23,990 bases of DNA from JBFHES01 sp041584015 (GTDB taxonomy: Bacteria > Bacteroidota > Bacteroidia > Bacteroidales > M50B96). Below the pieces are notes generated by a model. That model saw only the letters and a list, made by a program, of their open reading frames with translations. It did not search any database and was not told the DNA's origin. Location of the stretch: NCBI GenBank assembly GCA_041584015.1, contig JBFHES010000039.1, positions 1-23,990 of the forward strand, written 5' to 3'. This document shows, piece after piece, positions 7,922 to 15,656 of this stretch. Every line of letters starts with the position of its first letter. Positions within the stretch are counted from its first letter, which is position 1. Position numbers and translations under genes: made by a program.

Positions 7922-8587
7922 ATGACACGACATTCTACGACAATCTTACTCATTAGTTGCTTATTTATTTTTACATCATTTAATAAAGTAAGTACGGTAA
8001 AAATTGGCTTGTTAAAATACAATGGTGGGGGCGACTGGTATGCAAATCCAACTTCGCTGCCAAACCTTATTAAATTCTGTAATACCAATCTGGGTACCGA
8101 TATGGATCCTGATTATGGAACAGTTGAGGTGGGAAGTTCAGAGATATTTAATTACCCGATGGTTCATCTTACTGGTCACGGAAATGTATTGTTCTCAAAT
8201 CAGGATGTGATCAATCTTAAGAATTATCTAAAGGCAGGCGGGTTCTTGCATATCGACGATAATTACGGTCTTGATAAATATGTTAGGCGTGAGATGGCAA
8301 AAGTGTTTCCGGATCAGGAGTTTATTGAAGTGCCATTTTCGCATCCTATTTATCACCAGAAATTTGAGTTTAAAAATGGTTTACCAAAGATACATGAGCA
8401 CGATCAGAAAGCACCGCAGGGTTTTGGACTTTTTCATGAAGGCCGCTTAGTTTGTTTTTATACCTATGAGTGCGATTTAGGTGATGGCTGGGAAGATCCG
8501 GCTGTGCATGGCGACTCTGAGCAAACACGCCGCAAGGCACTTGAGATGGGAGCTAATATTGTGAGTTACGTATTTACAGCAAACTAG
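7922..8587 (+). CDS. DUF4159 domain-containing exported protein
   Basis: 221-residue protein of the DUF4159 family, function not established. A hydrophobic stretch at residues 8-19 (ILLISCLFIFTS) suggests a signal peptide or N-terminal anchor; the Cys within it is followed by hydrophobic residues and is not a convincing lipobox. The rest is essentially the whole domain: KIGLLKYNGGGDWYANP near the start, VHLTGHG, then GGFLHIDDNYG, SHPIYH and an acidic C-terminal part around GDGWEDPAVHGD. DUF4159 has been compared with glutamine-amidotransferase-like folds, and some family members are fused to larger membrane proteins. Here it stands alone. The NtrC-like regulator follows 44 bases downstream on the same strand, so the two may share a transcript. 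Confidence 0.88.
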   Translation: MTRHSTTILLISCLFIFTSFNKVSTVKIGLLKYNGGGDWYANPTSLPNLIKFCNTNLGTDMDPDYGTVEVGSSEIFNYPMVHLTGHGNVLFSNQDVINLKNYLKAGGFLHIDDNYGLDKYVRREMAKVFPDQEFIEVPFSHPIYHQKFEFKNGLPKIHEHDQKAPQGFGLFHEGRLVCFYTYECDLGDGWEDPAVHGDSEQTRRKALEMGANIVSYVFTAN

Positions 8588-8631
8588 CAATTCCATCCTT
8601 TAATTTATTTACAATCTGATAACTGAACAAT

Positions 8632-9798
8632 ATGCCACGAATATTAATCATCGACGACGAAAGAGCAATTAGGAATTCACTAAAGGATATTCTTGAGTTG
8701 GAGAAATACAGTGTTGATGCTGCCGAGAATGGAATGACAGCTCTTGAACTTATGAAGAACAATAAGTACAAGGTGGTGCTATGCGATATTAAAATGCCTG
8801 AAATGGACGGCATCGAGGTGCTGGAGAAAATTATGGAAATGGATGCTGACATTCCGGTTATCATGATATCTGGCCACGGAACAATTGATACGGCGGTTGA
8901 TGCCATTAAGAAAGGTGCTTTCGATTATATTGAGAAGCCACCGGATTTAAACAGATTGCTGATTACCATTCGTAATGCAATGGACAAAAAATCGCTGATT
9001 AATGAGACCAAAGTGCTAAAGAAGAAAGTTAGCAAGAAGTATCAGATGATTGGTGAGTCCGCTGCAATTACACAGATTAAGGAAATGATTGAACGGGTTG
9101 CTGTTACCGACGCCCGCGTTTTAATAACTGGCGAAAACGGAACAGGAAAAGAGGTTGTTGCTCGTTGGTTGCACGAAAAGAGCAATCGTTCTGCTGCTCC
9201 ATTTGTGGAGGTTAATTGTGCGGCCATTCCATCCGAATTAATCGAGAGCGAATTATTCGGGCATGAGAAGGGAGCCTTTACATCTGCAATTAAGCAACGT
9301 AAAGGCAAATTTGAACAAGCAGAGGGTGGTACCATTTTTCTGGATGAAATAGGCGATATGAGTGCTTCGGCACAGGCCAAAGTGCTTCGAGCTTTGCAAG
9401 AGAACAAAATAAGCCGCGTTGGTAGCGATAAAGATATATCGGTTAATGTGCGTGTATTGGCAGCAACCAATAAAAACCTGAAAGACGAAATCGACAATAA
9501 TCGGTTCCGTGAAGATCTCTATCATCGTCTAAGCGTTATTCTCATTAAGGTTCCATCGTTAAATGAGCGATTAGAAGATATTCATTTATTGGCGGCACAT
9601 TTTATTGGTCAGATATGTCAGGAATATGGAATGCCTTTAAAGAAGATTAGTGACGATGCACTAGAGCAACTGCGTAAAATTAACTGGACAGGTAATATTC
9701 GCGAGTTCCGTAATGTAATTGAACGATTGATTATTCTTTGTCCGAATGAGATTACGGGTAAAGATGTAAGTCAGTTCGCTCAGCCAATCAGTCAATAG
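8632..9798 (+). CDS. NtrC-family response regulator lacking a DNA-binding domain
   Basis: 388-residue response regulator with a sigma-54-activator ATPase. Residues 1-120 are a receiver domain with acidic pocket D8/D9, phospho-acceptor D52 (CDIKMPEMDG) and K102. Residues about 138-370 are the AAA+ domain: Walker A GENGTGKE at 167-174, the sigma-54 contact loop GAFTSA at 214-219, Walker B FLDEIG at 236-241, arginine region FREDLYHRL at 292-300 and sensor II GNIREFRN at 354-361. After residue 370 only 18 residues remain, so the Fis-type HTH that normally binds enhancers is absent. It should phosphorylation-dependently remodel RNA polymerase-sigma-54, perhaps from solution as known HTH-less activators do. 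The loop reads GAFTSA instead of the classical GAFTGA. No histidine kinase is adjacent; the nearest is at 19543. Confidence 0.92.
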   Translation: MPRILIIDDERAIRNSLKDILELEKYSVDAAENGMTALELMKNNKYKVVLCDIKMPEMDGIEVLEKIMEMDADIPVIMISGHGTIDTAVDAIKKGAFDYIEKPPDLNRLLITIRNAMDKKSLINETKVLKKKVSKKYQMIGESAAITQIKEMIERVAVTDARVLITGENGTGKEVVARWLHEKSNRSAAPFVEVNCAAIPSELIESELFGHEKGAFTSAIKQRKGKFEQAEGGTIFLDEIGDMSASAQAKVLRALQENKISRVGSDKDISVNVRVLAATNKNLKDEIDNNRFREDLYHRLSVILIKVPSLNERLEDIHLLAAHFIGQICQEYGMPLKKISDDALEQLRKINWTGNIREFRNVIERLIILCPNEITGKDVSQFAQPISQ

Positions 9799-9815
9799 AG
9801 AAATGAGTTTGTAGT

Positions 9816-10787
9816 TTGTCGAGTATTCAAGAATCATCGAATAGTAATTTAAAGGTATATCAGGGGCCACTTCAGGGCTTTACTGATTATGTGTATCGTA
9901 AAGCGCATAGTGAGCTTTTTACCGGAGTGCATAAGTATTTTATACCCTATATCCATCTGGATAACCAAGGAGTATTAAGCAAGAAGTTTATTCGCGAAAC
10001 GGCAAGAATCAATAATCCTCAAGAAATTGTTATTCCTCAAGTGCTTTGCAATTCAGCTGCAGAGTTGGTGTCTCTGGATGATTTTTTAGCCGATCTGGGT
10101 TATCGTGAGATTAACTTGAATATGGGCTGCCCGTATCCAATGGTGGCTTTAAAAGGTAAGGGCTCTGGTCAGTTAAAAGATGCTTTAGCATTTCGTAAAC
10201 TTCTGGAGGCATATTATGCAAATAACAAATTAAAGTTGTCCTTAAAACTTAGGTTAGGCTACGAGCAGTCCGATGAGGTTTTTAAGGTGCTTGAAGTTGC
10301 CAATGATTTTCCAATTGAAGAAATTATCATCCATCCGCGCATAGGCAAACAGTTGTACAAAGGCACTGTTGATTTGTTAAAATACCGGGAGTGTCTCAAT
10401 TTATCCAGGCACGAGATTGTGTATAATGGAGATATTAATTCAATTGAAGACTTTGAGCTTTTGAGAAAAGAGTTTCCTCGAACTAATAAGTTAATGATCG
10501 GGCGCGGTTTGTTAATGAATCCATTTTTAGCAAAAGAGTTGATAACATCTGCAAAAGTTAATCACGGACAGAAACAGCATTACCTAATGGTATTTCATGA
10601 GTCGGTTTATGAAATGTATAAAACTGAAACCGATCCAAGTAATCTGCTTAACAAGATGAAACAGTTTTGGGTATATTTCTCACACCAATTTAAAGATCAG
10701 GCAAAGGTGCTGAAGCGTATTAAAAAACTCAATAATCCAAAATATTACGATAATACAGTATCCGAGATATTCGTAAAATACTTGTAA
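9816..10787 (+). CDS. tRNA-dihydrouridine synthase
   Basis: 323-residue FMN-dependent tRNA-dihydrouridine synthase, reducing specific D-loop uridines. The TIM-barrel starts with VYQGPLQGFTDYVYRK (family form 'LAPMEGVTD'). The catalytic loop NMGCPYPMVALKGKGSG contains C105, and the FMN/substrate residues K144 (LKLRLGY) and H173 (IIHPR) with YNGDI further on are present. The family is similar in overall form to DusC. No in-frame ATG exists before the barrel: the first usable start is TTG at 9816, preceded by an in-frame TGA at 9804-9806. An ATG at 9803 opens only three codons (MSL, then TAG) in another frame. It begins 17 bases after the upstream regulator's stop, so translation may be coupled. 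The start is the least certain part of this call. Confidence 0.92.
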   Translation: MSSIQESSNSNLKVYQGPLQGFTDYVYRKAHSELFTGVHKYFIPYIHLDNQGVLSKKFIRETARINNPQEIVIPQVLCNSAAELVSLDDFLADLGYREINLNMGCPYPMVALKGKGSGQLKDALAFRKLLEAYYANNKLKLSLKLRLGYEQSDEVFKVLEVANDFPIEEIIIHPRIGKQLYKGTVDLLKYRECLNLSRHEIVYNGDINSIEDFELLRKEFPRTNKLMIGRGLLMNPFLAKELITSAKVNHGQKQHYLMVFHESVYEMYKTETDPSNLLNKMKQFWVYFSHQFKDQAKVLKRIKKLNNPKYYDNTVSEIFVKYL

Positions 10788-10792
10788 ACCGT

Positions 10793-10823
10793 TTTGTGCT
10801 GTTCATATTTATGGCTAGTTTTG
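10793..10823 (+). promoter_or_regulatory. Bacteroidota housekeeping promoter of the 10861 lipoprotein gene
   Basis: A -33 TTTG (10793-10796), a 19-base spacer and a -7 TAGTTTTG (10816-10823) exactly match TTTG-N19-TAnnTTTG. The start of transcription would be near 10830, leaving a leader of about 30 bases. It begins 6 bases after the dihydrouridine synthase stop codon. Confidence 0.8.
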
Positions 10824-10860
10824 AGTCCTTGTTAACTATACTATCTATAAATTAAGACTT

Positions 10861-11757
10861 ATGAGAATCCTTACAAAAATCACAGTTATTGCTGCATTGC
10901 TTACTTTCGTTTTGTTCTCGTCTTGCAATAATGATGAAGATCTTATTCCGGAAAATGAACATCTTAAAAATCATATTGTCTCAAAAGTATTGACGCTAAA
11001 CACATCTGCCAGGAATTGGACAAATGAATATGAAGACGAGTTTAGCTGGCTTGACCCGGCCTGTGAAGATGTTCCTGGAAATCCATTAGAATGGAATGAT
11101 TTCAGCATTGAGAAGAAAAAATTTACTTTTGAGAATGGAGTCTTGCATTATGCTCAGGATTATGAAACCAACATGGTCGGAGTTTCTTACGATAGCTATA
11201 CCTATGTTTCAGGTTTGGAATATGCCAAGGCAATGACCATCGAAAGAAATATTGACTTTTCCTATAAGATACAACTAATGGAAAATGGCCGTTGTGATTG
11301 TGCTATATCCTTTAATGTGTTTGAACCTAATTATCCCATGTGGCAAGATCCATCAGGAAATGAGGCATTTGGTAAAACCTTTTCTGGCAATCAAACATAC
11401 ACCACAAGTTGGACATGGGCATCAAACATGGATAGCGACGACGGTATTATGATAACAGATTTTCCTTTTCCGCAGATTGGGGTTCGTGCCTCTTTTGATT
11501 TTGATGGTAATTTCAAAAATAACTGGATTTCAAGTTTTCGCTTTTCATTGGAGAACATGCTATTTACCGCTGATTTATTAGACGATACTACCTTAGCTCT
11601 GCACACCTTAAACGATGATGAAGGGTTTTATCAATTAACCGATGAAGAATGGGAAGCTATTGATGTTAATGGTAATCCTATCGATTGTGAAAGTACTTAT
11701 ACTATGACAACTCGTACCAAAGATATCATGAATATGGTATTTACAATTGAGGAATAG
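10861..11757 (+). CDS. Unrecognised lipoprotein, probably surface-exposed
   Basis: 298-residue protein I do not recognise. The N-terminus MRILTKITVI followed by a hydrophobic stretch and LFSSC is a lipoprotein signal with lipid-bearing C22. The residues after it (NNDEDLIPE) are acidic, resembling the lipoprotein export signal that sends Bacteroidota lipoproteins to the cell surface. The mature part is rich in aromatic and acidic residues and looks mostly beta-stranded, with four more cysteines (C68, C145, C147, C276) that could form disulphides. No enzymatic motif is seen; a lipocalin-like or other beta-sandwich ligand-binding role is only a guess. It has its own consensus promoter and is monocistronic: the next gene converges on it 21 bases downstream. 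Confidence 0.8.
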   Translation: MRILTKITVIAALLTFVLFSSCNNDEDLIPENEHLKNHIVSKVLTLNTSARNWTNEYEDEFSWLDPACEDVPGNPLEWNDFSIEKKKFTFENGVLHYAQDYETNMVGVSYDSYTYVSGLEYAKAMTIERNIDFSYKIQLMENGRCDCAISFNVFEPNYPMWQDPSGNEAFGKTFSGNQTYTTSWTWASNMDSDDGIMITDFPFPQIGVRASFDFDGNFKNNWISSFRFSLENMLFTADLLDDTTLALHTLNDDEGFYQLTDEEWEAIDVNGNPIDCESTYTMTTRTKDIMNMVFTIEE

Positions 11758-11778
11758 AAATATACGCAGTGTAGTGGC

Positions 11779-12513
11779 TTATTTTTTAGATGAATCTTGT
11801 AGCCACTCATCAATATCCTTAAGCATCTCAAGTGTTATTTGATGCTCACATGCATACTCTTTATAGGTGAAGCCCGCACATTTGCCGAATAAGGTTTGGG
11901 TAGTTCGCGCATAGTCTAATGGTACAACTAAATCCAATGTTCCGTTGGCAGCAAACAATTTGGTATTACAAGTGGCATGTTTAAGTTCTTGGTATCTTTC
12001 AGGAGTGGCGCCTAGCATTCCACAAACCGATGCAGCTCCTTTTATCAGCTCCGGATAATTAATAACTGTTTCAATGCTCATCATGCCACCCTGGCTAAAT
12101 CCGAATAAATAAATTGCTTCGGTGTTTGCCAGCTTGTCGTTTTTCAGATCTTTAAGAAATAGTGCAAAATCATCCAAGCTTTTTTGGAATTGTAAGGTGT
12201 CGTAATCGGCAACATGGCCATCTTTAAAAATAAGGTTATACCAGGCATAAGAGTTGCTGCGTAGCTCTATAGGTGCTTGAACAGCGTATACCAGGTAGGT
12301 TTCGGAGAATTGTTTTACTAAAGGAATCAGATCAGATTTGTTACTGCCGTACCCATGCAATAAAACCAATACAGGCAGTTGTTCCTTTGCATGATTTGCT
12401 GGTGCAATTCTTTCAAACTTAAGGGAAGATGCAGCTGTTGCAGGTTTCTGTTGTGATTGGCATGAACACGCAAAAACAGTGATAAATAAAGTAGCTACTA
12501 TAAAAGCTCTCAT
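11779..12513 (-). CDS. Lipoprotein carboxylesterase/phospholipase-like alpha/beta hydrolase
   Basis: 244-residue alpha/beta hydrolase of the carboxylesterase/phospholipase (abhydrolase_2) type. The oxyanion segment LLHGYGSN at 51-58, nucleophile S140 in GFSQGG, acid D194 (NGTLDLVVPL) and base H224 (CEHQ) make a full catalytic triad. A hydrophobic N-terminus with cysteines at 16 and 18 (FACSC) suggests a lipoprotein; which Cys is lipidated is unclear. It should hydrolyse small esters or acyl lipids in the periplasm or on the outer membrane; substrate unknown. The gene is 61 bases downstream of manA on the same strand, with no terminator between and no clear -7 element in the gap, so co-transcription is likely. 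It converges on the 10861 lipoprotein gene. Confidence 0.88.
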   Translation of the reverse strand: MRAFIVATLFITVFACSCQSQQKPATAASSLKFERIAPANHAKEQLPVLVLLHGYGSNKSDLIPLVKQFSETYLVYAVQAPIELRSNSYAWYNLIFKDGHVADYDTLQFQKSLDDFALFLKDLKNDKLANTEAIYLFGFSQGGMMSIETVINYPELIKGAASVCGMLGATPERYQELKHATCNTKLFAANGTLDLVVPLDYARTTQTLFGKCAGFTYKEYACEHQITLEMLKDIDEWLQDSSKK

Positions 12514-12574
12514 AGCAATGTTATAATTTGGTACGAATAATCTGATAAGGATGAACTGCTAATGTGAAGGGCAG

Positions 12575-13606
12575 TTATCTGTCAAACATATCCAGTTTTG
12601 GTTCTTTTGTTTTGTGGGGAATGAATACCTCCAGCAATTTGGCCTTAGGTTTTGGAATCAGCTGAATGTTTTTCAATTCCGCAGGAATCAATATCGTTTC
12701 ACCTTTGGATAATGTTTCGGATCTGTCCTCACTATAAATAAGCTCAACATCACCTTCCAGGCACATGTAAATAATAAATGAATCAATTACAATATAATCC
12801 TTCTCCACAGGATTGGTGAACTCCATTACGTTTGTGCTAAAGTACTTGCAGTTCGCCAGGTTTACCGTTTTGTTTAAAACCGGTTCGTATACTGTTCTAT
12901 AGTCATTATGTACCTTAAAATCGAGAACATCAAGGGCCAGATCGGTATGTAACTCGCGACCATCACCACTCGCATCTTTTCTATCCCAATCGTAAATTCG
13001 ATAGGTAATATCTGATGTTTGTTGAATTTCTGCCAACATGATACCTTTACCAATTGCATGTACTCTTCCGGATGGAATAAAAAATACATCACCGGCTTTT
13101 ACTTCCTCAAAGTTTAATATTTCTTTAAGGGTATTGTTCTCAAGATGTTTTAGGTATTCGTCTTTTGTAACAGGTTTGTTGAAACCAGAGATGAGTTGCG
13201 ATCCTTCGTCGGCTTGCAGTACATACCACATCTCGGTTTTACCATAAGCATTGTGTCTTTCCTTAGAAGTCTTATCATCAGGATGCACCTGAATGGAAAG
13301 ATCGTCGGTGGCATCAATGAACTTTATGAGCAAAGGGAATTCCATTCCAAACTGCTCGTAAACCTGATCGCCGACCAAGTCGCCCATGTACACCTCAATT
13401 AAATCCTGTAGGCTGTTTCCTTCAAGAAAGCCATTGCTAACCACAGAAATGCTTCCTTCAATGCCAGAGATTTCCCATGTTTCGCCACATGTTTTAATCT
13501 TGCCAACCGATTTATTAAGCTGTTCTTTTAATTTTGTTCCTCCCCAAATTTTATCATGTAAAACGGGCTTGAACTTAAGTGGGTATAATTGATTCATTTT
13601 TGCCAA
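12575..13606 (-). CDS. manA: Mannose-6-phosphate isomerase, class I
   Basis: 343-residue zinc-dependent isomerase interconverting fructose-6-phosphate and mannose-6-phosphate, feeding GDP-mannose synthesis or mannose use. It is the short class I form found in Bacillus and Bacteroidota. The beginning PLKFKPVLHDKIWGG is typical. Zinc ligands are Q106 and H108 (IQVHPDD), E125 (GKTEMWYVL) and H183 (PSGRVHAIG), and IYDWDR near 204-209 is conserved. The frame opens with ATG at 13604-13606; a second ATG three codons on (13595-13597) fits the family N-terminus equally well. It starts 6 bases after the Dabb gene stop, so the two form an operon. Confidence 0.95.
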   Translation of the reverse strand: MAKMNQLYPLKFKPVLHDKIWGGTKLKEQLNKSVGKIKTCGETWEISGIEGSISVVSNGFLEGNSLQDLIEVYMGDLVGDQVYEQFGMEFPLLIKFIDATDDLSIQVHPDDKTSKERHNAYGKTEMWYVLQADEGSQLISGFNKPVTKDEYLKHLENNTLKEILNFEEVKAGDVFFIPSGRVHAIGKGIMLAEIQQTSDITYRIYDWDRKDASGDGRELHTDLALDVLDFKVHNDYRTVYEPVLNKTVNLANCKYFSTNVMEFTNPVEKDYIVIDSFIIYMCLEGDVELIYSEDRSETLSKGETILIPAELKNIQLIPKPKAKLLEVFIPHKTKEPKLDMFDR

Positions 13607-13612
13607 CTTAGA

Positions 13613-13915
13613 TTACACTTCGTAATCAACAACTCTTCGTTTAATTGTTACTTGTTTTGCAATTTCTAAAACGCGGGCATGGTCAGGGTGCTTTCGGTAA
13701 GCATCTAACTCTTCCATCGATTTAAATTCTGATTGCAGCACCAAGTCATAAGCTGCTGGCGATTCACTAATATTTAAACCAACCTCAAAGCTTACTATTT
13801 CAGGAATAATATTGATCAGGTTTTCAAGTTCTGATTTGAACTTTAATTTAAGATCATTTTGAATCATGTCTGTTTCAAAAGTTTTCATTTTGAACATTAC
13901 AACGTGCTTAACCAT
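13613..13915 (-). CDS. Dabb (stress-responsive A/B barrel) family protein
   Basis: 100-residue protein of the Dabb family, small dimeric alpha/beta-barrel proteins first named from plant stress proteins. The start MVKHVVMFKMK is the family's characteristic first strand, followed by the helix ENLINIIPEIVSFEVGLN, the strand AYDLVLQSEFKSMEELDAYRKHPDH and a final VDYEV. The conserved His in KHVVMFK and the HPDH segment are present. Biochemical role in bacteria is generally unknown. It is the first gene of a likely operon with manA 6 bases downstream. Its own promoter is not clear: the only -7-like element in the region (complement of 14033-14040, TACTTTTC) is a 7/8 match 118 bases upstream with no -33 partner. 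Confidence 0.9.
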   Translation of the reverse strand: MVKHVVMFKMKTFETDMIQNDLKLKFKSELENLINIIPEIVSFEVGLNISESPAAYDLVLQSEFKSMEELDAYRKHPDHARVLEIAKQVTIKRRVVDYEV

Positions 13916-14151
13916 CTTAATAGAGTTTTATAATTTTAACTTTACTGATAATCAGATTGCTAATTTAATCTAACGAGTACCTAGCAATTCTGGGTATTAC
14001 TATACTTTCTGTTTTCAACATTTAAAGATAGGGAAAAGTAACATTCAAGATTGAAGATTGTTGTAGAGCATAAGAGGTGTTCGGGAGACTTGTTATTGAT
14101 TTTTCTAGCCGAAACTCACACTAGTTCAGCGGTTTAAATTTTGATTTTTTG

Positions 14152-14185
14152 GATATGACAAATATCATGCTTTGCAACATGTTGC
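14152..14185. repeat. Pair of short inverted repeats upstream of the udk promoter
   Basis: GATAT (14152-14156)/ATATC (14162-14166), overlapping with ATGA/TCAT (14155-14158/14165-14168), is followed eight bases after the first dyad by a perfect 12-base palindrome GCAACATGTTGC at 14174-14185. They lie 30-60 bases upstream of the -33 region, a position suited to an activator. Regulatory role is inferred; the regulator is unknown. Confidence 0.35.
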
Positions 14186-14213
14186 CTACAGAGCGTATTA
14201 ATCTTTTCAGTTA

Positions 14214-14245
14214 TTGGGTTTAATCTATTTTAGATTGTAGGTTTG
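14214..14245 (+). promoter_or_regulatory. Promoter of the udk operon
   Basis: The -7 element TAGGTTTG (14238-14245) is a full match to TAnnTTTG. A TTG at 14214-14216 lies 21 bases upstream as a -33 half. The leader to the udk ATG at 14284 would be about 30 bases. Confidence 0.65.
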
Positions 14246-14283
14246 TATTTAGATAGGTGCAGTAAAATACTCAGGTTAGAATT

Positions 14284-14910
14284 ATGTTGATTGTAGGAAT
14301 AGCAGGCGGAACAGGTTCCGGAAAAACAACGGTTGTAAAAAAAATAATTGAACGATTACCCAAAGGAGAGGTGGCAATATTGCCGCAGGATTCCTATTAC
14401 AAAGATAATAGCCACATTCCTGAATCGGAGAGGCAAGCTATTAACTTCGACCATCCAAATGCCATTGAGTGGGAGCTTTTAATTAAGCACCTTCAGCAGC
14501 TTAAACGCAACGAAACAATTCAGCAACCCATCTATTCTTACCTAAGTTGTACACGTTCCAATGAAACTATTCCCGTAGCACCAAAACACGTGGTTATTGT
14601 TGAGGGAATAATGGTGCTAACTGATAGGCGCCTGCGCGATTTAATGACCGTAAAGGTGTATGTTGACGCCGATGCTGATGACCGTTTAGCCAGAGTAATA
14701 ACACGTGATATCGTTGAACGTGGAAGAACTGTTGAAGTGGTGCTGGGCAGGTACGATGTTACTGTAAAACCAATGCACCTGCAGTTTATTGAGCCTACTA
14801 AAAAGTATGCCGATTTGATTATTCCGCAAGGAGGTAATAACCTGGTTGCAATTGACGTATTGAGTTCGATAATTGAAAGACATTTGGAAAAAAGCACACC
14901 TAAAAAATAA
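14284..14910 (+). CDS. udk: Uridine kinase
   Basis: 208-residue P-loop kinase phosphorylating uridine and cytidine to UMP and CMP in pyrimidine salvage, cytoplasmic. Walker A GGTGSGKTT is at residues 8-16, the nucleoside-binding PQDSYYKD at about 34-41 and INFDHPNAIEW around 53-63. VVIVEGIMVL is the Walker B-like strand, and the lid with RDIVERGRT follows. Length is normal for the family. It is the first gene of a tight operon: the exonuclease gene begins 3 bases after its stop, and the HIT gene follows that by 2 bases. Confidence 0.95.
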   Translation: MLIVGIAGGTGSGKTTVVKKIIERLPKGEVAILPQDSYYKDNSHIPESERQAINFDHPNAIEWELLIKHLQQLKRNETIQQPIYSYLSCTRSNETIPVAPKHVVIVEGIMVLTDRRLRDLMTVKVYVDADADDRLARVITRDIVERGRTVEVVLGRYDVTVKPMHLQFIEPTKKYADLIIPQGGNNLVAIDVLSSIIERHLEKSTPKK

Positions 14911-14913
14911 GTC

Positions 14914-15654
14914 ATGTTGAAAGCTACTGTACTCGAAAGTATTTTATTTCTTGATATTGAAACGGTGCCTCAATTTGAGGATTTTGATACTGTTCCTGAA
15001 CGATTCAAGCCACTTTGGGAAAAGAAGTCGAAGTTCTTTAGAGATGAAAACCAGGAAGCTGCTGATGTTTATCAACGGGCAGGTATTTATGCTGAGTTTG
15101 GTAAAGTAGTTTGTATTTCGGTGGGTATGTTTCATTTGAAAGATGGTAAACGCCAATTTCGCATTAAGTCATTTTTTGGAGGTGATGAGCGTTTGCTCTT
15201 GCAGCAATTTACCGATATGATTAATCGCCTGACGGGCAAACCTGATTTGCTGCTTTGTGCCCATAACGGTAAAGAGTTTGATTTCCCTTACATTGCTCGT
15301 CGTATGCTAATTAATGGATTGCCATTGCCGGGAGTGCTTAATATTGCCGGTAAAAAGCCATGGGAAATTAAACACCTCGATACCCTTGAATTATGGAAGT
15401 TCGGCGATTATAAAAACTATACTTCATTAGAGCTGCTCATGGCGGCCTTCGATATTCCATCGCCAAAGGATGACATTGATGGGAGCCAGGTTGCTGAGGT
15501 GTTTTATAAAGAGAAGAATATTGAGCGCATTACCCGCTATTGCGAAAAAGATGTGCAGGCCATCGCGCAACTTTTCCTGCGCTATCGCAATGAGGAGATC
15601 CTTGCCGATAATGAAGTGGAGAGTGTTACCCAATTCGAAAGTAACGCATCCTAA
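14914..15654 (+). CDS. DEDDy 3'-5' exonuclease (DNA polymerase B-like exonuclease domain)
   Basis: 246-residue predicted 3'-5' exonuclease of the ribonuclease H-like fold, resembling the isolated proofreading domain of family B polymerases. The metal ligands are visible: D14 and E16 in FLDIETVP, D123 in AHNGKEFDFPYIARR, and Y209 with D213 in the Y-x3-D Exo III motif RYCEKDVQA, making it DEDDy class. The HLDTLELWKFGDYKNYTSLELL region is typical of this group. No polymerase domain is attached. Substrate (DNA ends or RNA) is unknown. It lies between udk and the HIT gene with gaps of 3 and 2 bases, so translation is probably coupled. Confidence 0.88.
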   Translation: MLKATVLESILFLDIETVPQFEDFDTVPERFKPLWEKKSKFFRDENQEAADVYQRAGIYAEFGKVVCISVGMFHLKDGKRQFRIKSFFGGDERLLLQQFTDMINRLTGKPDLLLCAHNGKEFDFPYIARRMLINGLPLPGVLNIAGKKPWEIKHLDTLELWKFGDYKNYTSLELLMAAFDIPSPKDDIDGSQVAEVFYKEKNIERITRYCEKDVQAIAQLFLRYRNEEILADNEVESVTQFESNAS

Positions 15655-15656
15655 TC

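Larger units (their letters stand above)
13916..14283. other. Divergent intergenic region between Dabb/manA and udk
   Basis: 368 bases with no reading frame of gene character. The right part carries the udk promoter (14214-14245) and two dyads upstream of it (14152-14168 and 14174-14185). The left two-thirds hold nothing I can identify: no tRNA, no terminator and no clear minus-strand promoter. Confidence 0.6.

Noticed and set aside
9042..9497. Minus-strand open frame opposite the NtrC-like regulator
   Set aside because: It is antisense to highly conserved AAA+ motifs, has no homology signature, and a similar shadow appears opposite the second regulator.
11773..11807. AGTGGCT/AGCCACT inverted repeat as a terminator between the convergent lipoprotein and esterase genes
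   Set aside because: The stem is only 7 bp with a 21-base loop, it overlaps the esterase coding end, and no U-run follows on either strand.
12554..12576. AACTGC/GCAGTT hairpin between manA and the esterase as a terminator
   Set aside because: The 6-bp stem has no following T-run, so it does not support separate transcripts.
14160..14180. Sigma-54 promoter (GG-N10-GC) upstream of udk around TTGCA
   Set aside because: TTGCA is present but there is no GG at the required distance upstream.
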